A stretch of 33,851 nt of DNA from Silicimonas sp. (lineage in GTDB: Bacteria > Pseudomonadota > Alphaproteobacteria > Rhodobacterales > Rhodobacteraceae): contig JABDJO010000001.1 of NCBI GenBank assembly GCA_013002465.1, positions 1 through 33,851 of the forward strand, in the 5' to 3' direction. The notes beneath the pieces are model-generated. The model worked only from the letters and a program-made list of their open reading frames with translations, made no database searches and was not told the origin of the DNA. This document shows, piece after piece, positions 1 through 8,442 of the stretch (position 1 is the stretch's first letter; each line of letters starts with the position of its first letter). Position numbers and translations under genes: made by a program.

Positions 1-513
1 GTCATGGGCCATCATGGCTCCGATCAGGCCAAGGGTATAGACGTGGGTGCCCGAGCGCGTGCAGATCCGGCCTTTCCACTTTGGATCGGCAAGGTCCTCG
101 TAGGTCGTGATTTCTCCCGGGGCGACCCGGTCTTTCGAGGCATAGACAATCCGTGCCCGGGTTGTCAGCGCGTACCAGTGACCGTCGGGGTCGCGCAGAT
201 TTTCGGGAATGGCGGCGTCAAGTTCGTCGCTGTCCACGGGTTGGGTGACCCCGGCAGCCTTGGCGCCGGTCAGTCGCGAGATGTCGGTGGTCAGGATGAT
301 GTCGGCCGGCGAGCGTTTGCCTTCAGCCTTCAACCGCTCGATCAGGCCCTTGTTGATGTAGGCGACGTTGGTCTTGATGCCCGTCGCCTCGGTAAAGCCG
401 TCAAGCAGGGGCTGGATCAACTCGGGCTGGCGGTAGGAATAGACGTTGACCTCGGCCGCGCTCAGCGAAGTGGCGGCCATGAAACCGGCGAGTGTGAGGG
501 TCGATAATTTCAT
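1..513 (-). CDS. fbpA: Fe(3+) ABC transporter substrate-binding protein, partial (C-terminus beyond left edge)
   Basis: Periplasmic iron-binding protein that would deliver ferric iron to an inner-membrane ABC permease. It reads from an ATG at 513 leftwards off the window, so 171 codons are visible; the family is usually about 335-340 residues, so roughly half is missing. The N-terminus is a short Sec signal (K2, hydrophobic 6-17, likely cut near A19-A20). The mature part opens with VNVYSYRQPELI, and further on shows ARIVYASKDRV and TYEDLADPKWKGRICTRSG, all typical of the FbpA/FutA group. An AGGAG sits 7 nt before the ATG. A promoter and two palindromes lie directly upstream, suggesting iron- or Fe-S-status control. 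Permease genes, if present, lie left of the window. Confident in family; the exact substrate (free Fe3+ or a chelate) is inferred. Confidence 0.9.
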   Translation of the reverse strand, partial: MKLSTLTLAGFMAATSLSAAEVNVYSYRQPELIQPLLDGFTEATGIKTNVAYINKGLIERLKAEGKRSPADIILTTDISRLTGAKAAGVTQPVDSDELDAAIPENLRDPDGHWYALTTRARIVYASKDRVAPGEITTYEDLADPKWKGRICTRSGTHVYTLGLIGAMMAHD

Positions 514-540
514 GATCTGGCTCCTGTCATTCATGGGGCG

Positions 541-569
541 CTTAAATCCGACTCATTTGGTCGGGTCAA
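541..569 (-). promoter_or_regulatory. Sigma70-type promoter for the iron-binding protein gene
   Basis: Read on the minus strand there is a -35 TTGACC (569-564), a 17-nt spacer and a -10 TTTAAG (546-541), ending about 28 nt before the iron-binding-protein ATG at 513. Spacing is ideal and the -10 matches the consensus at 4 of 6 positions. The two palindromes listed separately lie in the spacer and directly against the -35. Inferred from sequence only. Confidence 0.6.
548..564. promoter_or_regulatory. IscR-like palindrome B inside the promoter spacer
   Basis: CCGAC and GTCGG form a perfect 5-bp inverted repeat. The core reads GACT (550-553), CATTT, GGTC (559-562), one base off the GACT-N5-AGTC pattern. 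It lies between the -10 and -35 of the iron-transporter promoter, and its centre is about 25 bp from the centre of palindrome A. Two sites of the same architecture in one promoter support real operators, but the regulator is inferred. Confidence 0.45.
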
Positions 570-593
570 TACCTGAGTTAATTACTCGGAAAA
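569..593. promoter_or_regulatory. IscR / iron-Rhodo-box-like palindrome A
   Basis: Core GAGT (575-578), TAATT, ACTC (584-587), flanked by ATACCT on the left and GGAAAA on the right. The 4-5-4 layout and the left flank resemble the type 1 IscR operator (core GACT-RWWWY-AGTC). In Rhodobacterales an IscR-like protein is reported to bind a related iron-Rhodo-box. The site abuts the -35 of the iron-transporter promoter, as expected for a repressor. It also lies upstream of the divergent MmgE/PrpD gene, near a TTGACA at 596-601. Confidence 0.5.
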
Positions 594-671
594 AATTGAC
601 AGATTGACGCAGACGGCGATCATGGGCTCTTTCTGGCTTTGCGGCGCGACGACATCGAAAGGGGTGAACGG

Positions 672-1940
672 GTGGAACTGGCAAGAAAACTGGCGGATTT
701 CGCCATCCGCCCGGCAAGGGCAAGCGACGCCGCCCGGCAGATGATCCGATTGTCCTGCCTGGACTGGGCGGCCTGTGGAATGGCGGGCCGGAGCGAACCT
801 GTGGCGCGCCTGCTGCGCGACGGTGCCTTGTCAGAGGCAGGTGCGCATGAGGCGGGGGTGTTCGGCGGCGGGCGTGTTCCGGTGCGCGCGGCAGCCTTGG
901 TGAATGGCGCAACGTCTCATGCCCTGGATTACGACGACACGCACTTTGGCCACATCGGACATCCTTCTGTAGCGGTCTTTCCTGCGGCCCTGGCCATGGC
1001 CGAGCGGGAAGGTCGCAGCCTTTCCGCCATGCTGGACGCCGCCCTGATCGGGGCCGAGGCGTCGGTGCGGATGGGCCTTTGGCTTGGGCGCGGGCATTAT
1101 CAGGTGGGGTTTCACCAGACCGCGACGGCGGGCGCTTTTGGTGCCACTCTGGCGGCAGCGCGTCTGGCGGGGCTGACCGTCGAGCAGACCCGCCACGCAC
1201 TTGGGCTGGCGGCCACCAAGGCGGCGGGGATCAAGGCGCAGTTCGGAACCATGGGCAAGCCGTTGAACGCGGGATTGGCGGCGGAATGCGGGGTGATGGC
1301 GGTGGATTGGGCGGCGCGCGGCGTGACGTCGAACCCAGGGGCGCTTGATGGTGTCAACGGGTTCGGACCGACCCACCACGGCGCTGGGGACCTGTCGGCT
1401 TTCGATGCCATGGGCGAGGTCTGGCAGTTCGAGGATATCAGCCACAAGTTTCACGCCTGCTGCCACGGATTGCATGCCATGCTTGAAGCGTTGCGGGGCG
1501 CAAAGGCCATGCCGGAACGCGTGGACATCCATACCCATCCCCGCTGGATGACGGTGTGCAATATCAAAGCCCCGGACAGCGGGCTTGAGGCCAAGTTCAG
1601 TTACCGGATGGCGGCGGCCATGGCCTTGTCGGGGATCGACACGGCACGGATCGACGCATTTTCGGACGATCTTTCCGAGCGCGGCGATCTGAAGGCGCTG
1701 ATGGCGCGGATCCATGTGCAGGCGGACGCGGGCCTGAGTGAACTTCAGGCGCGCGTGGTTCTGGATGATGTGGCCCTGGAACACGACCTTGCCCAAACAA
1801 TGCCCTTTGAAGAGCGCCAAAGCCGGTTGCATCAAAAGGCCCATGCCCTGACCGGACGCGCGGACGATCTGTGGCGGGCGATTGACGGCGGCGAACTGGG
1901 TGCCCTTTTGGATGTGGTGTTCGGCGATCCGGGCCATTGA
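672..1940 (+). CDS. MmgE/PrpD family protein
   Basis: Member of the MmgE/PrpD family, which includes 2-methylcitrate dehydratase and related cofactor-free dehydratases, decarboxylases and isomerases. Family marks include GATSHALDYDDTHF near the N-terminus, HIGHPS after it, the GLAATKAAGIKAQFGTMGKP block in the middle, and HKFHACCHGLHAM in the second half. At 422 residues it is slightly shorter than classical PrpD (about 450-480), as in the many paralogues of unknown substrate. I prefer the GTG at 672, with AAAGGGG about 7 nt upstream, over the TTG at 639, which has no ribosome site. No propionate genes (prpB, prpC) are nearby, so methylcitrate activity is not supported. The substrate is unknown. 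Confidence 0.85.
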   Translation: MELARKLADFAIRPARASDAARQMIRLSCLDWAACGMAGRSEPVARLLRDGALSEAGAHEAGVFGGGRVPVRAAALVNGATSHALDYDDTHFGHIGHPSVAVFPAALAMAEREGRSLSAMLDAALIGAEASVRMGLWLGRGHYQVGFHQTATAGAFGATLAAARLAGLTVEQTRHALGLAATKAAGIKAQFGTMGKPLNAGLAAECGVMAVDWAARGVTSNPGALDGVNGFGPTHHGAGDLSAFDAMGEVWQFEDISHKFHACCHGLHAMLEALRGAKAMPERVDIHTHPRWMTVCNIKAPDSGLEAKFSYRMAAAMALSGIDTARIDAFSDDLSERGDLKALMARIHVQADAGLSELQARVVLDDVALEHDLAQTMPFEERQSRLHQKAHALTGRADDLWRAIDGGELGALLDVVFGDPGH

Positions 1941-1958
1941 CGCGCAGAATCCCCTGGA

Positions 1959-2008
1959 CGAGGGGCGCGGCCCCTCGTGCTCCCCGGCATATTTTCGGCA
2001 AGATGAAG
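1959..2008 (+). repeat. Stem-loop with conserved-looking tail (intergenic repeat or terminator)
   Basis: CGAGGGGC, GCG, GCCCCTCG is a perfect 8-bp stem with a 3-nt loop (1959-1977), about 20 nt after the MmgE/PrpD stop. A tail with CTCCCCGGCATATTTT and GGCAAGATGAAG follows. I have the impression, from memory, that this stem plus CCCGG-TATTTT-GATGAAG tail recurs at 3' ends in Rhodobacteraceae genomes. A degraded second copy may lie at 26516-26560. It may end transcription of the upstream gene, though the T-run is weak. Confidence 0.5.
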
Positions 2009-2078
2009 TCAGTGCCGGGTCATTGCCTTTCTGCCCCCGGACCGTCTAGGAAGAAGCCGACCCATCAAGGAGATTTCC

Positions 2079-3548
2079 ATGTCAGACCTGCCCGCCCTCG
2101 ACTTTATCGACACCGACCTTGACCGGATTGGCGAGGCCACGGGCCGGGTGGTGGTGTTCCTGTCAAAAGAGGGCAAGCTGGACCGGATGGCGCGCCGGGT
2201 GAACCGGCTGACCAAGGGCGCATTGGTGCGGTTTTCCGAAAGCTCGCGCTTTCAGAAGCTGAAAGAGGGCGAGGCGGTTGATCTGGCGTTTCCGGCCGGG
2301 ATGGCGGCCGAGGCGGTTCAGATCGTGTGTCTTGAGCGCCGGACCAGAGGCGAAGTGGCGCGTAAGGCCGGGGCGGCGATTGGAAAGGCTTTGGGGCCGT
2401 CGGGCGCGCTCGTATTGGCGGGTGTGCAAAAGGGCATCGAGGACGTTGTACTGGGCGCGCTGCTTCGGTCTTATACATTCGAGCGCCACATGACGAAGGA
2501 TGCCGATGCCCTTGGCGGGCTGACTGTGATGGGGGGCGAAGTGGCCGCGGCCTCGGGACTGCTGAACGCCCTTGCGTCGGGGGTCTTTTTCACCCGCGAT
2601 CTGGTCAACGAGCCTTCGAATGTGTTGACAACGACCGAGTTTGCCGCCCGGTTGGAGGCTTTGGGCGAACTGGGGCTGACCATCGAGGTTCTGGACGAGG
2701 CCGAGTTGGAAAAGCTTGGCATGCGCACGCTTCTGGCCGTGGGACAGGGCAGCGAAAGCCCGTCGAAGGTCGTGGTGATGTCCTGGAACGGGGGCGGTGA
2801 CGAAAAGCCCGTGGCGCTGGTCGGCAAGGGCGTGGTGTTCGACACCGGTGGCATTTCGCTGAAGCCCGCCGGTGGCATGGAAGACATGACCATGGACATG
2901 GGTGGTGCCGGTGTCGTGGCTGGTGTGATGAAGACCCTGGCCATGCGAAAGGCGCGGGCCAATGTCGTGGGTCTGGTCGGGTTGGTCGAAAACATGCCCG
3001 ACGGCAAGGCGCAGCGACCGGGCGATGTCGTGACCTCGATGAAGGGCGACACGGTCGAGGTGATCAACACCGATGCCGAGGGGCGTTTGGTTCTGTGCGA
3101 TGTCATGTGGTATGCCCAAGATCGCTTCGAACCCGTGGCGATGGTCGATCTGGCGACCCTGACCGGGGCCGTGATCATTGCCCTTGGGCACGAAAACGCG
3201 GGCGTCTTTTCAAATGACGACGATCTCTCAAAGGCATTCCTCAATGCAGCCGCGTCCGAGGGCGAGGGCGCCTGGCGCCTGCCCTTGGGCAAAGGTTACG
3301 ACGCGCAGTTGAAAAGCCGGGTGGCGGACATGATGAACGTTGGCGGGCGACCCGCCGGGTCGATCACCGCGGCGCAATTCCTGGCGCGGTTCGTGAAGGA
3401 CGACACGCCCTGGATCCATCTGGACATCGCCGGTGTGGCCAGTTTGAAGAAGGAAAGCACATTTGCACCCAAGGGGGCCACGGGTTGGGGCGTTCTGGCG
3501 CTGAACCGGATGATCCAGGACCGCTTTGAGGCGCGCGACGAGGTTTGA
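2079..3548 (+). CDS. pepA: Leucyl aminopeptidase (M17 family)
   Basis: Cytosolic metallo-aminopeptidase that removes N-terminal residues from peptides; of 489 residues, normal for PepA. The C-terminal catalytic domain carries the M17 signature NTDAEGRL at 330-337 and the metal-site block VGKGVVFDTGGISLKP at 248-263, with K250 and D255 as expected ligands. The N-terminal macrodomain-like part is more variable. AAGGAG lies 7 nt before the ATG. The stop is only 3 nt from the start of holC, so the two are co-transcribed; this pairing is common in proteobacteria. In some gammaproteobacteria PepA also binds DNA; nothing here tests that. Confidence 0.96.
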   Translation: MSDLPALDFIDTDLDRIGEATGRVVVFLSKEGKLDRMARRVNRLTKGALVRFSESSRFQKLKEGEAVDLAFPAGMAAEAVQIVCLERRTRGEVARKAGAAIGKALGPSGALVLAGVQKGIEDVVLGALLRSYTFERHMTKDADALGGLTVMGGEVAAASGLLNALASGVFFTRDLVNEPSNVLTTTEFAARLEALGELGLTIEVLDEAELEKLGMRTLLAVGQGSESPSKVVVMSWNGGGDEKPVALVGKGVVFDTGGISLKPAGGMEDMTMDMGGAGVVAGVMKTLAMRKARANVVGLVGLVENMPDGKAQRPGDVVTSMKGDTVEVINTDAEGRLVLCDVMWYAQDRFEPVAMVDLATLTGAVIIALGHENAGVFSNDDDLSKAFLNAAASEGEGAWRLPLGKGYDAQLKSRVADMMNVGGRPAGSITAAQFLARFVKDDTPWIHLDIAGVASLKKESTFAPKGATGWGVLALNRMIQDRFEARDEV

Positions 3549-3551
3549 TCC

Positions 3552-4001
3552 ATGGGTGCCGCCTATTTCTATCACCTGACCGAACGGCCCCTTGAGGCGA
3601 CCTTGCCGGTGCTGATCGGAAAGGCCCTGGAGGCGGGTTGGCGTGTGGCGGTGCGCGGGCGCGACCCGGCGACGCTGGAGCGGCTGGATCGTCAGCTTTG
3701 GGCCGGTGACGGGTTTCTGCCCCATGGCATGGCCGGCGGGGATCATGACGCCGAACAACCGGTTTTGTTGACCCTGGGAAAGGCCGGCAACGGGGCAAGT
3801 TGCTTGATGAGCGTTGACGGTGCCGAGGTCACGGTCGACGAGGTCAAGGGTGGCGAGCGGGTGTGCATTCTGTTTGACGGGGCCAATGCGGATGCGGTGG
3901 AGCATGCGCGCGGCCAGTGGAAAAGTCTGACGGATGCTGGTGTTTCGGCACAGTATTGGGCCGAAGAAGGCGGTCGCTGGGCGAAAAAGGCCGAAGCCTG
4001 A
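3552..4001 (+). CDS. holC: DNA polymerase III chi subunit
   Basis: HolC links the clamp loader (through psi) to single-stranded DNA-binding protein during replication. The 149-residue length is normal. The start AAYFYHLTERPLEATLPVLI and the later QPVLLTL, DGAEV and RVCILFDG blocks are characteristic, as is the tail AQYWAEEGGRWAKKAEA. It follows pepA by 3 nt and is convergent with the protease gene at 4013-4594 across an 11-nt gap. Confidence 0.93.
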   Translation: MGAAYFYHLTERPLEATLPVLIGKALEAGWRVAVRGRDPATLERLDRQLWAGDGFLPHGMAGGDHDAEQPVLLTLGKAGNGASCLMSVDGAEVTVDEVKGGERVCILFDGANADAVEHARGQWKSLTDAGVSAQYWAEEGGRWAKKAEA

Positions 4002-4012
4002 GAATTTCCTGC

Positions 4013-4594
4013 CTAGGGGATCAGCGTCAGCCTGTCGTTGGTGATTTCCAGCTTTTCGAACCGCGACAGGAAGGTCATGCCAAGAAGCGAATCCTCCATT
4101 TCTCCGCCGTTGACGGCCACCCGCACGCCGTCATAGCGCAGAGGACCAAGGGACATGCTGTCGACCGTGGCGAAGGCGGTCTTGACCGAACCGTTTGCGG
4201 TACGGGCCGAGCCGAGGAAAGGCATCGTGTCGGGGTCAAGGCCGATGCGCCGGGCATCGTCGAGTGTCAAAACGACATCGGTGGCCCCGGTATCGACGAT
4301 GAAATCAACCGGCGTGCCGTTGACATCGACGGTCAGGAAAAAGTGCCCGCCAGGGCCGCGCGGCACCATGATTGTCGCCCCGTCGGTCAGCACCGATTGA
4401 CGCGGAGCGATGTCGCGGCGCACGTCTTCCCACAGCCCGTAGCCAGCGATCACGCCCAGGAAAATAAGCCCCCATGCCAGAAGCATACGAGCGGTTTTGC
4501 CCAAGGACTGGCGATTTTCGGCAATGAACCAGCCACCGACGGCCGTCAGCAGCAGGACAAGGTAGATCAGGCGAGGGAGGTCTTGGCTATCCAT
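4013..4594 (-). CDS. TIGR02281-type clan AA aspartic protease, membrane-anchored
   Basis: Retropepsin-like protein of 193 residues. Two hydrophobic segments (about 8-24 and 36-54) precede a single aspartic protease domain, predicted to face the periplasm. The catalytic motif DTGATDVVL begins at D101 and is preceded by GTPVDFIV. A typical second half follows with SLGPLRYDGVRV and the LLGMTFLSRFEKLEI block. One DTG motif per chain means it would act as a dimer. The family is widespread in alphaproteobacteria and its substrate is not established. The gene is convergent with holC. Confidence 0.88.
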   Translation of the reverse strand: MDSQDLPRLIYLVLLLTAVGGWFIAENRQSLGKTARMLLAWGLIFLGVIAGYGLWEDVRRDIAPRQSVLTDGATIMVPRGPGGHFFLTVDVNGTPVDFIVDTGATDVVLTLDDARRIGLDPDTMPFLGSARTANGSVKTAFATVDSMSLGPLRYDGVRVAVNGGEMEDSLLGMTFLSRFEKLEITNDRLTLIP

Positions 4595-4927
4595 GACAGA
4601 TAGATAGGGAGTGGCGCGCTTTTAATCCACCCACCGGCTGGTTGGATCGCTTTGGGGCTGCGGCTTTGCCCCGGTGGGGGCCTGGATTGCGCCAAGAAGC
4701 TGTCGCCGACGGGCATTGCTTGCGATCGCATAGGCGAAAGCGGCTGAAAGAGCGGGGGCAAGGACGCCCCATGGGGCAAGAAATTCATACATTCGTTAAT
4801 TCCGAAACAATGCGGTCAAGCCCACCCTGCCGGGGAATCATGGTGAAACCGGGGCAGGTCCCTGCAGAAGTTCAGGAGCCGGGCCGGACGTGTTTGCTTA
4901 AATGGCGCTGTGATTGTTTCAGGGGGC
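4595..4927. other. Intergenic region, no gene seen
   Basis: This lies between the stop of the TetR gene and the start of the protease gene, both on the minus strand. Open frames here lack coding character. It contains short GC-rich inverted repeats: a GGGGC/GCCCC pair around 4663-4680 and GCCCCATGGGGC near 4767-4778. A more AT-rich patch at 4780-4810 could hold the protease promoter, but I cannot pick one out. No tRNA or clear terminator was found. Confidence 0.5.
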
Positions 4928-5548
4928 TTAGGTTTTGTCGTCGGCGATCAGGCCCAACCCCCTGAGATATATGCCAATTCCGGACTCCAGAAGGTCTTCG
5001 GGCGTGAACGGCGACTTGGTGCCGGGTGCACCGCGGGCAAAAAGTTCGACGACGCCGTGGCTGAGTGCCCAGATGTGGGCCGAGAACATTTGCGGCGGGG
5101 GCCGCTTATTGGGCGGGATGTGTTCCGAAAGTGCCGTGGCAGCCTTTTGCAGAACCCCAAAGGCGCGGCCCGCGACCTGAGCCAGATCGGGATCGCGGTT
5201 GATCGAGATGCCGCTTTCGAACATCGCCACATAGTGCCCGGGATGACGGCGTGCAAAAGCCAGATAGGCGCGCCCCGTCGCCTCGAACGACGCAAGCGAC
5301 GAGGGTTGCCCGGTTTCATAGGCGTATTCCATGAGGTCGGCGAAAATCTCGTACCCCTGGCGCGCGGCTTCGGCGATCAGGTCTTCGCGGCCGTGGAAAT
5401 GACGATACACCGCCGCCGGAGTGACCCCGGCCTGTTTGGCGGCTTCGGAAAGCGTGAATCCGGTCGGACCTTTTTCTTCGATCAGGTCCAGGGCGGCGTC
5501 GACTAGGGCCTGCCGGAGATTGCCGTGATGATAGCCGCGTTTAGGCAT
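4928..5548 (-). CDS. TetR/AcrR family transcriptional regulator (WHG-type C-terminal domain)
   Basis: A 206-residue repressor-type protein. The N-terminal helix-turn-helix is seen in [22 protein letters not shown], shortly after the family-typical [20 protein letters not shown]. The C-terminal ligand domain includes [12 protein letters not shown], the W-x-x-x-H-G pattern of the WHG group. I chose the ATG at 5548 because it overlaps the ppk2 stop (ATGCCTAA, 8 bp), a sign of translational coupling; the longer reading from 5611 would run deep into ppk2. The ligand and targets are unknown. Confidence 0.9.
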   Translation of the reverse strand: MPKRGYHHGNLRQALVDAALDLIEEKGPTGFTLSEAAKQAGVTPAAVYRHFHGREDLIAEAARQGYEIFADLMEYAYETGQPSSLASFEATGRAYLAFARRHPGHYVAMFESGISINRDPDLAQVAGRAFGVLQKAATALSEHIPPNKRPPPQMFSAHIWALSHGVVELFARGAPGTKSPFTPEDLLESGIGIYLRGLGLIADDKT

Positions 5549-6404
5549 CCCAGATGTCCGGTCCGCCACAAATCTTGCCATCCGGCGCGCCGGTGTTGCC
5601 TTTGCCGACATAGTCGATGTCGCTTAGAACCGCCTTGATCGCGGCGATGCGGGCGCGCTTTTTGTCGTCGGATCGCACGATGGTCCAGGGCGCGTGATCG
5701 GTGTGACTGCACTTGAACGTTTCGGTGATGGCGGCGGAATATTCATCCCACTTCCTTAGACCCTCAACGTCGATCCACGAGAGTTTCCATTGCTTTAGCG
5801 GGTCTTTCTCACGTTTCAGAAAGCGGCGTAGTTGTTCGGCGCGCCCAACGTTCAGCCAGAGCTTTTTCAGGATGATGCCGTCGTCGATCAGCATCTGTTC
5901 GAAGTCGGGCACCTGGTGGAAGAAATGCTGGCGCTGTTCGGGTTCGCAAAAGCCGAAGACGTGCTCGACCACGCCGCGGTTGTACCAGGAGCGGTCGAAC
6001 AGCACGATCTCGCCGTCGGTCGGAAGCTGGTTCACATAGCGCTGGAAGTACCATTGGCCCTGTTCGCGGTCCGAGGGTTTCGACAGTGCCACGACCCGCG
6101 CGACGCGGGGGTTAAGGTTTTCACGGAACCGTTTGATTGTGCCGCCTTTTCCGGCAGCATCCCGGCCTTCGAAGACGACCATCAGCCGCTTGCCGGTTTC
6201 CTTCACGTTGGCCTGAAGTTTTACCAGTTCCAGTTGCAGAGCCTCGATTTCATCTTCGTAGGCGTCCTTGTCCATTTCGGCTTCGTAGGGATAGCTGTCG
6301 GACAGGATGTCGCGCTTGCCTGCGTCCTCGATCGCTTTTCGGACGGATTTCGGGGCGTCTTCCTTGAAGAATTTCGAGATGTCGCCGTCGAAGGGAAGTG
6401 CCAT
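5541..6404 (-). CDS. ppk2: Polyphosphate kinase 2
   Basis: PPK2 moves phosphate between polyphosphate and nucleotides, in class I enzymes mainly from polyP to nucleoside diphosphates. The protein is 287 residues with one PPK2 domain, the class I layout. Walker A is GRDAAGKGG at 80-88 (K86), the lid region follows with [16 protein letters not shown], and Walker B is LFDRSWYNR from about 135 (D137, R138). The tail [17 protein letters not shown] is also typical. Its stop overlaps the TetR start by 8 bp, and the alpha/beta hydrolase upstream ends 44 nt away, so the three may form one transcript. Whether it favours GDP or ADP cannot be read from the sequence. Confidence 0.95.
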   Translation of the reverse strand: MALPFDGDISKFFKEDAPKSVRKAIEDAGKRDILSDSYPYEAEMDKDAYEDEIEALQLELVKLQANVKETGKRLMVVFEGRDAAGKGGTIKRFRENLNPRVARVVALSKPSDREQGQWYFQRYVNQLPTDGEIVLFDRSWYNRGVVEHVFGFCEPEQRQHFFHQVPDFEQMLIDDGIILKKLWLNVGRAEQLRRFLKREKDPLKQWKLSWIDVEGLRKWDEYSAAITETFKCSHTDHAPWTIVRSDDKKRARIAAIKAVLSDIDYVGKGNTGAPDGKICGGPDIWDA

Positions 6405-6448
6405 GTTATGCGCCTTTACTTTTGTTAATACCTAGGCACGGTGGGGCC

Positions 6449-7399
6449 TTAGCGCAATCCGGCACGTTTCGCGACACTGTCAATCGCATCCAGGACTGCC
6501 TTTGTTGCAACATGGTGTGGCGCGTGGCCGACGCCGTCCAGCAGAGTAAGATTGGCGTTCGGCAGGGTTTTTGACAGGGGCACGGCGTGAATTTCAGGGC
6601 GCACGGTGGTGTCGTCGGTGCCATGCAGGACTTCGACGGGCAGGGTAAGGCCGCCATAATGCGCTGACATCTCGACCACATTGGGGCGGAGCCTTTTGAC
6701 CTGGGCCGCGCTGCGTCGGAAGCTTTCGATGCGGGTGGCCAGCGGGATGGCGGCACCGGTGATATAGTTTTCCGGGATCGGTGCGGGGTCAAAGACACTG
6801 GCAACCGTCGTGGCAATCTGTTCGTCCGAGACATAGGCCGAGACCAGCGGCGCGCCGATCCACCCGCCGAGTTTCGAGCCAAATATGCGATAATAAGGCT
6901 GAAGCGGGCCGGGCCAGGGCATGGTCGCGCCCGCAACGATCACCAGACCGGCGCTGGGTTCTTCAAGCGCCCAGCCCATGGCGACGGCACCACCATAGGA
7001 ATGCCCAAGAACGATCGGGTTATCCGCGCCAAGGCGCCGGGTGGCCTGGGCCAAAACGCGAGCCTGGGCCATGGGGGTGTCCGGGGCGATGGCATCGCTG
7101 TAGCCGAGGCCCGGCCGGTCGACGGAAAAGACGCGGTAGCGGTTGGCAAGGTCGTCGACGAGGGCGAACGAGAGATCCCTGGCATTGCCGCCGGCACCGT
7201 GGATCAACACCAGATCGGGACCTTCGCCCCGGATCAGGACATGAACGTCGGTCCCGTCGACGTTGACGATTTCTCCGGTCGGCGGAAAACGCGATTCGAT
7301 GGCTGCTTCGCGCAGATCGGCACGCCTGTCAGTAAAGACGGCAAAGGCGATAAGCGCGGCGGACAGGAATAGAAAGGTGGTCAGCACAGGGCGGCGCAT
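6449..7399 (-). CDS. Alpha/beta hydrolase with N-terminal membrane anchor
   Basis: A 316-residue alpha/beta-fold hydrolase. Residues 5-22 form a hydrophobic segment after RR, consistent with an anchor or uncleaved signal, so the catalytic domain is probably periplasmic. The oxyanion motif HGAGG is at 67-71, the nucleophile elbow GHSYGG has S134, the acid is in HGTDDTT and the base is in GVGHAPH. All triad residues are present. Substrate unknown. It lies between metA (100-nt gap) and ppk2 (44-nt gap) on the same strand. Confidence 0.85.
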   Translation of the reverse strand: MRRPVLTTFLFLSAALIAFAVFTDRRADLREAAIESRFPPTGEIVNVDGTDVHVLIRGEGPDLVLIHGAGGNARDLSFALVDDLANRYRVFSVDRPGLGYSDAIAPDTPMAQARVLAQATRRLGADNPIVLGHSYGGAVAMGWALEEPSAGLVIVAGATMPWPGPLQPYYRIFGSKLGGWIGAPLVSAYVSDEQIATTVASVFDPAPIPENYITGAAIPLATRIESFRRSAAQVKRLRPNVVEMSAHYGGLTLPVEVLHGTDDTTVRPEIHAVPLSKTLPNANLTLLDGVGHAPHHVATKAVLDAIDSVAKRAGLR

Positions 7400-7499
7400 G
7401 GGTTTGGTCGAGTTTCCAGGGTTGCCCGGAAGAACCTAGCCCGGCACACGCCAATTCCAGTCACGCTTGGGTGAGGCCCGCGCACCTTGGCCCAATCTT

Positions 7500-8435
7500 T
7501 CACCGCCTGAGGTCCGTCGACGCCGTCCCGATCAGGGTTTGGTCGTAAGGTGTGGTGAGATAGATCTCGGAAATCCAGTTGCCGTAAAGCAGATGCGCAT
7601 GGCTGCGCCACCGGTTCTGGGGCGTCGCCCTGGGGTCGTCATCGGGATAATAGTTCAACGGCACATTGATCGGCGTTCCATTGGCGATGTCGCGATCGTA
7701 TTCCTCTTTCAAGGTTCCGCTGTCGTATTCGAAATGGTTGAAGATATAGAGCGCGCGATGCGCCCGGTCTTCGACAAGACAGGGGCCGGTGTCGTCGCTG
7801 CCGAGAAGGGTTTTCAAGCCCGCGGCCCGGATCTCGTCCTCGCGCATTTCGGTCCAACGGCTGACCGGGATATAGCAATCGTCGGAAAACCCGCGCAGGT
7901 AGGGCGAGGCGGGATCCATGTTTTTCTGCCGGAAACAGCCAAAGGTCTTGGCACCGAGGATGTGCTTTTTCACCCCGTGGAAATGGTTGATCATCGCCAT
8001 GCCGCCCCAGCACACGCCGAAAGTGGAATGAACGTTGGTCTGGGTCCACTCCATGACCTCTTTCAACTCCTCCCAATAGGACACCTCTTCGAAGGGCAGG
8101 TGTTCGATGGGGGCGCCGGTGATGATCAGGCCGTCGAATTTCTGGTCCTTGACCTCTTGGAACGGGTGGTAGAACTCGGCCATATGTTCAGCCGCCGTGT
8201 TCCGGGTCTGGTGTTCGGACATGCGAATGAGGTGCAGGTCGATCTGCAAGGGCGTTGCGCCGATCAGCCGGGCGAACTGGTTTTCGGTCTGGATCTTTTT
8301 CGGCATCAGGTTCAAGAGCCCGATCTTCAACGGCCGAATGTCCTGATGTTCGGCTGCGTCCTCGGCCATGACCATGACCCCTTCGCGCGTCAGCACGTCG
8401 AAGGCAGGCAGGCTTGAGGGCAGTTTGATCGGCAT
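7500..8435 (-). CDS. metA: Homoserine O-acyltransferase, predicted acetyl-CoA specific
   Basis: First committed step of methionine synthesis: acylation of homoserine. The protein is 311 residues, normal for MetA, and begins [15 protein letters not shown]. The catalytic cysteine is C142 in FGVCWGG, and the HFEYD block holds the expected His and Glu. Residue 111, in [12 protein letters not shown], is Glu. In characterised MetA proteins Glu at 111 goes with acetyl-CoA use and Gly with succinyl-CoA (Bacillus cereus versus E. coli type), so I predict O-acetylhomoserine as product even though such genes are often labelled succinyltransferase. AAGGA lies about 8 nt before the ATG, inside a small hairpin. 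I did not find a SAM-II riboswitch upstream. Confidence 0.95.
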   Translation of the reverse strand: MPIKLPSSLPAFDVLTREGVMVMAEDAAEHQDIRPLKIGLLNLMPKKIQTENQFARLIGATPLQIDLHLIRMSEHQTRNTAAEHMAEFYHPFQEVKDQKFDGLIITGAPIEHLPFEEVSYWEELKEVMEWTQTNVHSTFGVCWGGMAMINHFHGVKKHILGAKTFGCFRQKNMDPASPYLRGFSDDCYIPVSRWTEMREDEIRAAGLKTLLGSDDTGPCLVEDRAHRALYIFNHFEYDSGTLKEEYDRDIANGTPINVPLNYYPDDDPRATPQNRWRSHAHLLYGNWISEIYLTTPYDQTLIGTASTDLRR

Positions 8436-8442
8436 CTTGATG

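Noticed and set aside
4..507. A 167-codon plus-strand frame opposite the iron-binding protein
   Set aside because: It is a shadow of the minus-strand gene, whose translation shows clear family motifs.
4567..4788. A 73-codon minus-strand frame before the protease gene
   Set aside because: It overlaps the protease start, has no family resemblance and shows out-of-frame composition.
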